Shown here piece after piece: positions 1 through 6,586 of a stretch of 9,706 nt of DNA. Origin of the DNA: an uncultured bacterium. Lineage in GTDB: Bacteria > Methylomirabilota > Methylomirabilia > Rokubacteriales > CSP1-6. The notes under the pieces are model-generated. The model searched no databases. It was not told the DNA's origin and was given only the letters and a program-made list of their open reading frames with translations. Both the position numbers and the translations under genes were made by a program. The stretch covers positions 1-9,706 of the forward strand of contig CAMLFJ010000081.1 in the NCBI GenBank assembly GCA_946479205.1, written 5' to 3'. Numbering within the stretch: position 1 is the first letter of the stretch; each line of letters opens with the position of its first letter.

Positions 1-726
1 CCACCACCGTGTTCCAGCGCCTGGCCCTGGGGGAGATGACCGCGCTCGGCGCCACATCCCCCGGACGTCCTCGAGGCAGCCGAAGAAGTTCGGGTACTGG
101 ATCACCACGGTCGCGCTGTGCTTGGACAGGGCCTTGCGGAGCGCGTCCGCGTCGGTGACCCCGTCGCCGAGCGGGACCGACTTGATCTTGAGCCCGGGGC
201 CCTCGACGTAGGTCTCCACCACCTGGCGGTAGAGCGGGTTCACCCCGCGCGAGATCACCAGCGTGTCGCGCCCGGTCACCGCGTGGGCCATCAAGGTGGC
301 CTCGGCCAGCGAGGAGGCGCCGTCGTAGATCGACGCGTTCGCCACGTCCATGCCGGTCAGCTCCGCCATCATGGTCTGGTACTCGAAGATCGAGCGGAGC
401 GTGCCCTGGCTGGCTTCCGGCTGGTAGGGGGTGTAGGCGGTGAAGAACTCGCCGCGGGAGATCAGATGGTTGATCGGGCTGGGGATCGCGTGGTCGTAGG
501 AGCCCGCCCCGAGGAAACAGGCATGGTCGTCCGCGCCCGCGTTGAGCCCGGCCATCCGCTGCAGGTGCCGGATCAGGTCGGTCTCGGCCATCGCCCGCGG
601 CAGGCTGAGCGGCCGCGACAGCCGCGCCTTGGTCGGGATGCGGACCAGCAGGTCCTCGATCGAGCCGACGCCGATGACCCCCAGCATCTCCTTCTGCTGG
701 GCGGGCGTGTTCGAGATATAGCGCAT
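1..726 (-). CDS. gcvPA: Glycine dehydrogenase (decarboxylating) subunit 1, partial (P-protein alpha chain)
   Basis: This is the N-terminal part (about 242 codons of the usual ~440-450) of the PLP-dependent P-protein alpha subunit of the glycine cleavage system, which decarboxylates glycine and passes the aminomethyl group to lipoyl-GcvH. The start is ATG at 726, one base after the gcvH stop (TAGCATG). The N-terminus begins MRYISNTPAQQKEML. Family hallmarks follow in order: FLGAGSYDHAIPSPINHL near residues 71-88, EFFTAYTPYQPEASQGTL, FEYQTMMAELTGMDVANAS, YDGASSLAEA, and VVIQYPNFFGCLED near residues 207-220. Separate alpha and beta subunits mark the split-type P-protein, so gcvPB is expected further left. 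Below about position 58 the frame stays open but encodes an Arg/Pro/Trp-rich stretch that lacks the expected region with the AH..GAL and DP motifs. This suggests a frameshift, chimera or bad contig end there. The ribosome site is weak, so translation is probably coupled to gcvH. Confidence 0.93.
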   Translation of the reverse strand, partial: MRYISNTPAQQKEMLGVIGVGSIEDLLVRIPTKARLSRPLSLPRAMAETDLIRHLQRMAGLNAGADDHACFLGAGSYDHAIPSPINHLISRGEFFTAYTPYQPEASQGTLRSIFEYQTMMAELTGMDVANASIYDGASSLAEATLMAHAVTGRDTLVISRGVNPLYRQVVETYVEGPGLKIKSVPLGDGVTDADALRKALSKHSATVVIQYPNFFGCLEDVRGMWRRARSSPPGPGAGTRWW

Positions 727-727
727 G

Positions 728-1120
728 CTAGTGCCCGCCGCCCGCGGTGAGCTTCTCGTAGTCCGTCGCGCTCATCAGCCCGTCCACGTCTTTGGTATTG
801 GTCATCTTGATCACGAGCATCCAGCCCTGGCCGTAGGGGTCGCTGTTCACCAGCTCGGGCTTCTTCGGCAGCTCGGCGTTGACCTCGACCACCTCGCCCG
901 AGACCGGCGCGAACAGATCGGAGACCGCCTTCACCGACTCGACGACCCCGAAGGTCTTGAGCGCGGTGACCTTCGCGCCCACCTTGGGCAGCTCGACGAA
1001 GACCACGTCGCCGAGCTGCTCCTGGGCGAAGGCGGTGATGCCGATGCGGGCGCGGTCGCCCTCCACCTTGGCCCACTCGTGCTCGCGGGTGTACTTGAGC
1101 TCCGCCGGAACGTTCGCCAT
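728..1120 (-). CDS. gcvH: Glycine cleavage system H protein (lipoyl carrier)
   Basis: This 130-residue protein matches the usual GcvH length. It is the lipoylated shuttle that carries the aminomethyl group from the P-protein to the T-protein and is reoxidised by dihydrolipoyl dehydrogenase. It begins MANVPAELKYTREHEWAKVEG, with the typical TREHEW element at residues 11-16. It then has GITAFAQEQLGDVVFVELP (27-45) and the lipoylation site GVVESVKAVSDLFAP, with Lys64 as the modified residue, followed by GEVVEVN (75-81). Near the end lie SDPYGQGWM (93-101) and an LMSATDYEKL helix. An in-frame open stretch continues upstream, but the ATG at 1120 fits the family start and has an AGGAGAGAGG ribosome site overlapping the gcvT stop codon. 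The gap to gcvT is 11 bases. The downstream gcvPA starts after one base. No lipoate ligase or E3 gene is in the window. Confidence 0.97.
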   Translation of the reverse strand: MANVPAELKYTREHEWAKVEGDRARIGITAFAQEQLGDVVFVELPKVGAKVTALKTFGVVESVKAVSDLFAPVSGEVVEVNAELPKKPELVNSDPYGQGWMLVIKMTNTKDVDGLMSATDYEKLTAGGGH

Positions 1121-1131
1121 CGACCTCTCTC

Positions 1132-2253
1132 CTAGGCCTTCTTGGTGTGCGAGGGATAGAAGGGGGTCTTGACCACGCGCGCGGCGTGGGCGGCGCCCCG
1201 GATCTCGACGGCCAGCTCGCTGCCCACCGCGGCCAGCGCGGACGGGACGTACCCGATCCCGATCGAGCGCTCCACCGACGGCCCGAACGAGCCCGAGGTG
1301 ACCACGCCGACCGGCGCGCCGCCGCCCATCAGGCGATAGCCGTGGCGGGGCACCGCGCGCTCCACCATCTCGAAGCCCACCAGCCTGCGGGCGATTCCGC
1401 GCGCCCGGAGCGCCTCGATGGCCTCGCGGCCGATGAACTCGCCCTTCGCGGGCTTGACCACCCAGCCGAGTCCCGCCTCGAGCGGGTTCGTGGTCTGGTC
1501 GATGTCGTTGCCGTAGAGCGCGTACTTCATCTCGAGCCGGAGCGTGTCGCGCGCGCCGAGCCCGATCGGCTGGATGCCGTCCGCCCGCCCCGCCTCGATC
1601 AGGGCGGCCCACAGGCGCTCGGCCCCGCCCGCGGCGACGTAGAGCTCGAAGCCGTCCTCGCCGGTATAGCCGGTGCGCGAGATGATCGCGGGCACTCCCG
1701 CCACCGCGCCGCGGGCGAAGTGGTAGTACGGGATCCCGGTCACCTCCCGGTCGGCCAGGCGGGCCACCAGCGCTTCCGCCTTCGGGCCCTGCACCGCGAG
1801 CAGCGCGGTCTCGTCGCTCACGTTCTTCCACTCGGCGCGGCCGACGCTGTGGGAGGTGACCCACGTCCAGTCCTTGTCGATGTTGGACGCGTTGACCACG
1901 AGCATGTAGTGGTCGTCGGCGAGCCGGTACACCGTGAGGTCGTCCACGATGCCGCCCTCCGGGTAGCAGAGGGCCGCGTACTGGACCTGGCCGATCTGGA
2001 GCGTGCGCGCGTCGTTGGTGCAGAGGCGCTGGACCGCGGCGAGCGCGTCGGGGCCGCGCACCTCGAACTCGCCCATGTGGCTGATGTCGAAGAGGCCGAC
2101 CGCGCGGCGCACCGCCCGGTGCTCCTCGATGATCCCGGTGTACTGCACCGGCATGTCCCAGCCCCCGAAGGGCACCATCTTCGCGCCCGCCTTGACGTGG
2201 ACGTCGCGCAGCGGGGTGCGTTTGAGCGGAGTCGACGCGGTGGTGTCCGTCAT
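1132..2253 (-). CDS. gcvT: Aminomethyltransferase (glycine cleavage system T protein)
   Basis: This 373-residue protein is full length for GcvT (about 360-375). It transfers the methylene group from aminomethyl-lipoyl-GcvH to tetrahydrofolate, releasing ammonia. Visible family motifs are LKRTPLRDVHVKAGAKMVPFGGWDMPVQY near residues 10-38, the GLFDISHMGE element at 53-62, and NEx-like YPEGGIVDDLTVYR at 97-110 with the folate-interacting Asp104/105. Others are ISRTGYTGEDGFELY in the middle, ARDTLRLE and TNPLEAGLGW in the second half, and VTSGSFGPSVERSIGIGYV near the C-terminus. These distinguish GcvT from the related YgfZ and dimethylglycine dehydrogenase proteins. Start ATG at 2253 has only a distant GAGG, so initiation may depend on reading through from the lipoprotein gene 24 bases upstream. 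gcvT, gcvH and gcvPA follow in the common bacterial order. Confidence 0.97.
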   Translation of the reverse strand: MTDTTASTPLKRTPLRDVHVKAGAKMVPFGGWDMPVQYTGIIEEHRAVRRAVGLFDISHMGEFEVRGPDALAAVQRLCTNDARTLQIGQVQYAALCYPEGGIVDDLTVYRLADDHYMLVVNASNIDKDWTWVTSHSVGRAEWKNVSDETALLAVQGPKAEALVARLADREVTGIPYYHFARGAVAGVPAIISRTGYTGEDGFELYVAAGGAERLWAALIEAGRADGIQPIGLGARDTLRLEMKYALYGNDIDQTTNPLEAGLGWVVKPAKGEFIGREAIEALRARGIARRLVGFEMVERAVPRHGYRLMGGGAPVGVVTSGSFGPSVERSIGIGYVPSALAAVGSELAVEIRGAAHAARVVKTPFYPSHTKKA

Positions 2254-2277
2254 CTGGATGCCCGGGGCGTCCTCATC

Positions 2278-2712
2278 TTAATTGATGGCGGGCGGGGTCG
2301 CAACGATCCGGTAGCCGCGGCTCTCCATGCAGGCGATCCACTCCCGCTCGAAGCGGGAGCGCCCGGTCACGCTGATCGCGCCGCCCGCGATACCCCCCGC
2401 GCCGGCGCCCGCGATCAGTCCCTCGCTGGCCGTCGACGCCGCGACGGTCGTGGGCAGCCCGGTGAGGAAGCCGCCGAGCGCGGCGCCGCCCGTGCCGAGG
2501 ACGAAGACGTTGCGGAGGGCGTTCGCGAGCGGAGAATCGTCGCCGTTGTAGTTGTGCCGGTAGCCCACCTCGGCCTTGCAGTCGGCCGCGTCGAGACGGT
2601 GCTGGGTCGCGCTCTGGTCGCGGGCCGCCGCGGTCTCCGGCAGGCGGGCCACCGAGCAGCCCGCGGCCAGCAGCGCGGCGACGAGGGCGGGGATCGCGGC
2701 GCGCCCGGCCAT
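2278..2712 (-). CDS. Small glycine-zipper-type lipoprotein of unknown function
   Basis: This is a 144-residue predicted envelope lipoprotein. Residues 1-19 form a signal peptide with a hydrophobic run and a lipobox ending AAGC, so Cys19 would be acylated. After a polar segment there are two glycine/alanine-rich hydrophobic stretches (about 72-86 and 98-115, including GTGGAALGGF and AGAGAGGIAGG). These look like glycine-zipper segments that pack against or insert into the membrane. Two further cysteines (Cys45 and Cys128) could form a disulfide. The last sits in WIACMESRGYRI, a CMxxRGY ending seen in many small bacterial lipoproteins. The ATG overlaps the pxpA stop by one base (TGATG) with no clear ribosome site, implying translational coupling. 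A membrane lipoprotein is an odd member of this otherwise cytosolic metabolic cluster. I do not recognise a function. Confidence 0.82.
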   Translation of the reverse strand: MAGRAAIPALVAALLAAGCSVARLPETAAARDQSATQHRLDAADCKAEVGYRHNYNGDDSPLANALRNVFVLGTGGAALGGFLTGLPTTVAASTASEGLIAGAGAGGIAGGAISVTGRSRFEREWIACMESRGYRIVATPPAIN

Positions 2713-3485
2713 CAGTGGACGGGCAGCCAGTCGCGCAGCGGCTTGACCTGGCAGCCCGCCTTCTCCAGCGCTTCCCGCACCGCGCGCACGATGCGCTCGG
2801 CGCCGGGGGTGTCGCCGTGACAGCAGATGGTCTGCACCGAGATGCCGATGTCCACGCCGTCCATGGTGCGAACTTTACCGAGCATCGCCATCTGCACGGC
2901 CTGCGCGGCGGCCGCGACCGGGTCGGTGATGAGCGAGCCCGCGATCTTGCGGGAGACCAGCGTGCCGTCCACGTTGTAGGCCCGGTCCGCGAAGCCCTCG
3001 GAGGCCACGCGGGCCCCCATCTTCCGGCAGGTGGCGTCGTAGCGCCCGGACGCGAGGGTCATCAGGATCAGGCCCGAGTCCATCGCGGACTGGCCGGCCG
3101 CGGTGGCGAGGGCCTCGTCGGCTTCCATCATGTTGTAGAGGATGCCGTGGGGCTTCATGTGCTGCAGCTCCGCCCCCGCCGCGCGGGCCACCTCGCGCAG
3201 CGCCCCGGTCTGGTAGCAGAGGTAGTCCTGCAGCTCGCGCTGGCTCACGTCCATCTTGCGGCGGCCGAACCCCATGAGATCGGGCAGCGAGGGGTGGGCG
3301 CCCAGGGCCACCCGGTGGGCGAGGGCCAGCTCCACCGTCTTCCGCATGATGTGCGGGTCGCCGCCGTGGAAGCCGCAGGCCACGTTGGCGGAGCTGATGA
3401 ACGGCATGATCGCCTCGTCGGCCCCGAGCGTCCAGCGCCCGTACGACTCGCCCATGTCGCAGTTGAGATCGATATTCTTAGTCAT
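2712..3485 (-). CDS. pxpA: 5-oxoprolinase subunit A (LamB/YcsF family)
   Basis: This 257-residue protein is close to the ~245-255 of E. coli PxpA/YbgL and Bacillus YcsF. With PxpB and PxpC it hydrolyses 5-oxoproline to glutamate using ATP. The family pattern is clear: DLNCDMGESYG (6-16), ANVACGFHGGDP (33-44), GAHPSLPDLMGFGRR (62-76), HMKPHGILYN (109-118), ADRAYNVDG (166-174) and CCHGDTPGA (221-229), with conserved Asp and His residues suited to metal or substrate binding. The start is taken as ATG 3485 because a GAGGT ribosome site sits 7 bases upstream and MTKNIDLNCDMGE fits the family N-terminus. An upstream in-frame ATG at 3533 would add 16 residues of unlikely sequence. The gene is separated from pxpBC by an aminotransferase gene, unlike the contiguous E. 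coli arrangement. Members of this family may act on other lactams, so the substrate is inferred. Confidence 0.93.
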   Translation of the reverse strand: MTKNIDLNCDMGESYGRWTLGADEAIMPFISSANVACGFHGGDPHIMRKTVELALAHRVALGAHPSLPDLMGFGRRKMDVSQRELQDYLCYQTGALREVARAAGAELQHMKPHGILYNMMEADEALATAAGQSAMDSGLILMTLASGRYDATCRKMGARVASEGFADRAYNVDGTLVSRKIAGSLITDPVAAAAQAVQMAMLGKVRTMDGVDIGISVQTICCHGDTPGAERIVRAVREALEKAGCQVKPLRDWLPVH

Positions 3486-3539
3486 CACCCTTACCTCATT
3501 TCTTATATCCGCTCGGCTCGCCTTCGGCTGCACCTCGCC

Positions 3540-4859
3540 CTACTCGAGCACGCGTCCCAGGGTTTCGACGAAGCGGTCCACGTCGGCGTCGGTCATGGCG
3601 AGGGAACAGGCGCCGAGCCCGCGCTGGGAGAGGAGCACGCCCTCGTTGACCAGGCCGAGGAAGGTGCGCGCGGGCGCCTGCGGATCCTCGGGCCGGGCGG
3701 AGCGGTAGTCGCTGAGCTTCTGCTTGCGGTGGTGCAGCCAGAAGAGCGAGCCGGTGCCGGTGATCTGGCCCGCGTAGCCCTTCTTGCGCAGGAGCCGTCG
3801 CACCCCGTCGCGCAGTCGATCGCCGAGCGCGTCGAGGCGCGCGTAGGCCTCCGGGGTGAGCTGCTCCATGGTGGCGATGCCGCCCGCCATCGTGAGCGGG
3901 TTGGCGTTGAAGGTGCCCCCGTGGTTGATCCGGCCCTTGCCGTCGCGCGGGTCGTAGAAGTTCATCACGTCCGCGCGGCCGCCGAAGGCGCCCACCGCGA
4001 GGCCGCCGCCGATGATCTTGCCCAGCGTGGTCAGATCCGGCCGGATATTGAAGCGCTCCTGGGCGCCGCCACGGCCGATCCGGAACGAGATCACCTCGTC
4101 GAAGATCAGCAGGATGCCCAGCCGCTGGGTGACCTCGCGCAGCTTCTCGAGGAAGCCCTCGCGCACCGGGATCAGGCCCGCGTTGGCCAGGAGCGGATCG
4201 ATGATCAGCGCCGCGATGTCGCTCCCCTGCTTGTCGAGGATCTTCTCGCAGGCGTCCGCGTCGTTCCACGGCAGCGTCACCACGTGCTTGACCACCGCGG
4301 GCGGCACGCCCGAGGACCACGCCACCGACTTCGGCCGCTTGCGCGAGCCCGCGGAGGCCGGGTCCGGGGCCACGCTCACCAGCACCCAGTCGTGGGTGCC
4401 GTGGTACGCGCCTTCGAACTTGGCGATCTTGGACCGGCCGGTGAAGGCGCGGGCCACCCGCACCGCGTGCATGGTGGCCTCGGTGCCGGAGTTGGCGAAG
4501 CGGATCACCTCCATGCCCGGGATGCGGGTGGTGAGGATCTCGGCGAGCCGGATCTCGTGCTCGCTCGGCCCCGGGAACGACATGCCGTGCACCGCCGCGT
4601 CCTGGATCGCCTTCACCACCTGCGGGTTGGCGTGGCCCAGGATCAGGCTCGTGTAGTTGCCGTTGAAGTCGAGCCGCTCGACGCCGTCCGCGTCCCAGAT
4701 CCGGGCGCCCTCCCCGCGCGTGATGTAGAACGGGTACGGGTCGAAGAACGTGGTGGTGCGGCTGTTGCCGCCCGGCATCACCCGCAGCGCCTCCTCGAAG
4801 AGCTGGCGGGAGCGGGGAGTCTTGGCCTGGTAGTCGGTGACCGCGCGCTCGAGAGACAT
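3540..4859 (-). CDS. Class III PLP-dependent aminotransferase, glutamate-1-semialdehyde aminomutase-like
   Basis: This 439-residue fold-type I PLP enzyme has the features of the glutamate-1-semialdehyde 2,1-aminomutase (HemL) branch: RVMPGGNSR (26-34), FANSGTEATMHAVRVARA (121-138) for cofactor phosphate binding, FEGAYHGTHDW (148-158), IFDEV (252-256) with the pyridine-binding Asp254, and TTLGKIIGGG (277-286) with the Schiff-base Lys281. HGGTFNANPLTMAGG (313-327) closes the active site. It is probably not the haem-biosynthesis HemL. That enzyme is usually shorter at the C-terminus and has GTLSGNP where this protein has GTFNANP, and this gene sits in a catabolic-looking operon. It more likely moves an amino group on an omega-amino acid or aminoketone. 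A good GGGAGGA ribosome site lies 7 bases before ATG 4859. The gap from pxpC is 27 bases. The 54-base gap to pxpA is the longest in the operon. The substrate is unknown. Confidence 0.9.
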   Translation of the reverse strand: MSLERAVTDYQAKTPRSRQLFEEALRVMPGGNSRTTTFFDPYPFYITRGEGARIWDADGVERLDFNGNYTSLILGHANPQVVKAIQDAAVHGMSFPGPSEHEIRLAEILTTRIPGMEVIRFANSGTEATMHAVRVARAFTGRSKIAKFEGAYHGTHDWVLVSVAPDPASAGSRKRPKSVAWSSGVPPAVVKHVVTLPWNDADACEKILDKQGSDIAALIIDPLLANAGLIPVREGFLEKLREVTQRLGILLIFDEVISFRIGRGGAQERFNIRPDLTTLGKIIGGGLAVGAFGGRADVMNFYDPRDGKGRINHGGTFNANPLTMAGGIATMEQLTPEAYARLDALGDRLRDGVRRLLRKKGYAGQITGTGSLFWLHHRKQKLSDYRSARPEDPQAPARTFLGLVNEGVLLSQRGLGACSLAMTDADVDRFVETLGRVLE

Positions 4860-4886
4860 GTGGCGTTCCTCCCTGGATCCGGGTTC

Positions 4887-5816
4887 CTATTCGATGGCTG
4901 CGTCCAGCGTCCGGAGGCTCTGCCGCAGCATCGCATGAGCTTCGGCCACTGTCACGCGGCGGAAGTGGAGCCGCCCGCCCGGCTTCACCTGGGCGATCCG
5001 GCCGATGTGGAACGAGCAGATGGTGCCGATCTTGGTGTACCCGCCGGTGGATTGCCGATCGGCCAGCAGCACGATGGGCTGGCCGTCGCCGATGACCTGG
5101 ATACCGCCGAGGGCCACGCCGTCGGAGATGATGTCGTGCCCGCGGGTGTGCTCGATGAGGGCGCCCTTGAGCCGCGCGCCCATCCGATCGCTCTGGGGCA
5201 GCATCTCGTAGGGCGCGTCGAAGAGCGCCGCGATGCCGCGCGGGGTGAAGCGGTCGTCCTGGGGTCCCAGCACCACCGCCAGGTCGGGCTCGCCCCCGTA
5301 CGTGGGCACGCGGTCGGGATGCAGGCGGTGTGGCCGCGCGGCCCCCATCGGGCCCAGCGGCAGCCGGTCGGCCTTGCGCAGCGCGCGGCCCTCGAGGCCG
5401 CCCAGCCGGCCGCGCACGTAGGTCGAGCGCGAGCCCAGCGCGGGCGGCGTCTCGATGCCCCCCGCGATGGCCAGGTAGGCGCGCACCCCGCTCCGGGCGG
5501 GCCCGAGCTTGAGCACGTCGCCCGCGTGGACGCGCAGGCCCTGCCAGGCGGGCACCGGCGCGCCGTTCACGGTCGGCGTCATGTCCGCGCCGGTGATCGC
5601 GATCAGCCGCTCGTCGGTGAACTCCAGGCGCGGCCCGATCAGGGTGCACTCGAGCCCCGCCGCAGTGTCGGGATTGGCGATCAGGCGGTTGGCGAGGAGG
5701 AAGGCCTCGCGGTCCATCGGGCCCGACGCCGGGATGCCCACCCGGAGATGGCCGGGCCGGCCCAGGTCCTGGATAGTGGTGAGCGGACCGGCGTCCTGGA
5801 CGACAAGGTCGCTCAT
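4887..5816 (-). CDS. pxpC: 5-oxoprolinase subunit C (biotin-dependent carboxyltransferase / KipA family)
   Basis: This 309-residue protein belongs to the PxpC/KipA family, related to the C-terminal half of allophanate- and urea-carboxylase-type proteins (AHS2 domain). With PxpB it probably handles ATP-dependent activation of 5-oxoproline before PxpA-assisted ring opening. Motifs are TTIQDLGRPG (13-22), GPMDREAFLLAN (32-43), YLAIAGGI (114-121), LGSRSTYVRGRLGGLEGRAL (127-146), SDRMGARLKG (209-218), and a C-terminal block from SDGVALGGIQVIGDGQP into LADRQSTGGYTKIG (251-264). The start at ATG 5816 gives the normal MSDLVVQDAGPLTTIQD N-terminus. An out-of-frame ATG 14 bases upstream, overlapping the pxpB stop, begins a five-codon reading frame produced by a local duplication. 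There is no convincing ribosome site, so translation is likely coupled to pxpB. The gap to pxpB is 10 bases. Confidence 0.93.
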   Translation of the reverse strand: MSDLVVQDAGPLTTIQDLGRPGHLRVGIPASGPMDREAFLLANRLIANPDTAAGLECTLIGPRLEFTDERLIAITGADMTPTVNGAPVPAWQGLRVHAGDVLKLGPARSGVRAYLAIAGGIETPPALGSRSTYVRGRLGGLEGRALRKADRLPLGPMGAARPHRLHPDRVPTYGGEPDLAVVLGPQDDRFTPRGIAALFDAPYEMLPQSDRMGARLKGALIEHTRGHDIISDGVALGGIQVIGDGQPIVLLADRQSTGGYTKIGTICSFHIGRIAQVKPGGRLHFRRVTVAEAHAMLRQSLRTLDAAIE

Positions 5817-5830
5817 GGCAGGTCGCTCAT
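5806..5830. repeat. Short direct repeat at the pxpB-pxpC junction
   Basis: The 11-base sequence AGGTCGCTCAT occurs at 5806-5816 and again at 5820-5830, a 14-base period. Each copy contains a minus-strand ATG followed by Ser-Asp-Leu codons. The upstream copy overlaps the pxpB stop as ATGA but runs out of frame to a stop after five codons (MSDLP). The downstream copy is the pxpC start. The simplest history is a 14-base tandem duplication of an original ATGA overlap. Confidence 0.75.
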
Positions 5831-6573
5831 GACGTCGTGATGACGGGGCCGGCGATGCGGGGCGCGTAGCGCCCGGCGTCGACTTCGGCCGCGATCGCGT
5901 CGAACTCGGCGCGGTCGATCGGGCGGAAGCGCACGTGGTCCCCGGCACGGAGCAGGATCGGATCGGCCGCGGTCGGGTCGTAGAGACGTACCGGCGTGCG
6001 GCCCAGCACCCAGAACCCGCCGGGGCTCTCGACCGAGTAGATGCAGCACTGCACGCCCCCGATGCTCACGCTGCCCGGCGGCGTCTTCAGGCGCGGGTTC
6101 GTGAGGCGCGGGATCGTCAGCCGCTCGGGCATACCGGTCATGTAGGGCAGCCCAGGCGTGAAGCCGACGAAGTAGACGTAGTAGTCGGCCTCCGCGTGCA
6201 GGCGCGCCACCTCCTCGGGCGCGAACCCGAGCTTCGCCGCGGCGGCCTCGAGCTCGAAGCCCAGCTCGCCGCCGTAGCAGCACGGCAGCTCCACGGTGCG
6301 AACCGGCGGCAGGACCTCCGGGCGCGCCTGGGTGAGGAGCCCGCGCAGCGTGGCGGTCAGCTCGTCGTAGCCGACCACGAGCGGGTCGTAGTAGACGAGC
6401 AGCGCGCGGTAGCTGGGGACGGTCTCGCCGACCCCGGGCACGCGCTTCTGCTGGAGCAGGTACTCGAGCGCCAGGATCCGCGCGTTGATGTCCCGGGTGA
6501 TCTCGTCACCCAGCTCGACCGAGAGCGCGCGGTCCCCGCACGGCAGGAATCGCGGCTCGGACCAGATCGTCAC
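5827..6573 (-). CDS. pxpB: 5-oxoprolinase subunit B (KipI/AHS1 family)
   Basis: This 248-residue protein is the PxpB/KipI type (AHS1 domain, cyclophilin-like fold), near the usual 220-245 residues. It partners PxpC, and in Bacillus the homologue KipI also inhibits the sporulation kinase KinA. Motifs in order are CGDRALSVELGDEI (12-25), VPSYRALLVYYDP (52-64), PCCYGGELGFELE (97-109), VGFTPGLPYMTGMP (136-149) and PGSVSIGGVQCCIYSVESPG (167-186), followed by GFWVLGRTP to residue 194. The usual family form of the last block, from memory, has QTG where this protein has QCC (Gln175-Cys176-Cys177), a possible lineage-specific change. The start codon is GTG at 6573, 13 bases after the ycsI stop, with no clear ribosome site. 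The C-terminal overlap with an upstream ATG is described under the repeat at 5806-5830. Confidence 0.93.
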   Translation of the reverse strand: MTIWSEPRFLPCGDRALSVELGDEITRDINARILALEYLLQQKRVPGVGETVPSYRALLVYYDPLVVGYDELTATLRGLLTQARPEVLPPVRTVELPCCYGGELGFELEAAAAKLGFAPEEVARLHAEADYYVYFVGFTPGLPYMTGMPERLTIPRLTNPRLKTPPGSVSIGGVQCCIYSVESPGGFWVLGRTPVRLYDPTAADPILLRAGDHVRFRPIDRAEFDAIAAEVDAGRYAPRIAGPVITTS

Positions 6574-6586
6574 CGGCCGGGAGTGA

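Noticed and set aside
3..60. Plus-strand open stretch reading TTVFQRLALGEMTALGA
   Set aside because: It is too short, has no family I can recognise and lies at the suspect window edge.
2254..2277. Glycine riboswitch upstream of gcvT
   Set aside because: Only 24 bases separate gcvT from the preceding gene, far too short for the aptamer, and no matching conserved core was seen.
3486..3539. Possible internal promoter (TATAAG on the minus strand) before pxpA
   Set aside because: The -10-like element has no acceptable -35 at 16-18 bases, and the AT-richness is mostly the ribosome site region. It cannot be excluded, as this is the longest gap in the operon.
2715..5840. A 1041-codon open frame on the plus strand
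   Set aside because: It lies antisense to pxpA, the aminotransferase and pxpC, all of which have strong family motifs. Its His/Arg/Val/Ala/Gly-rich composition is typical of the antisense frame in high-GC genes.
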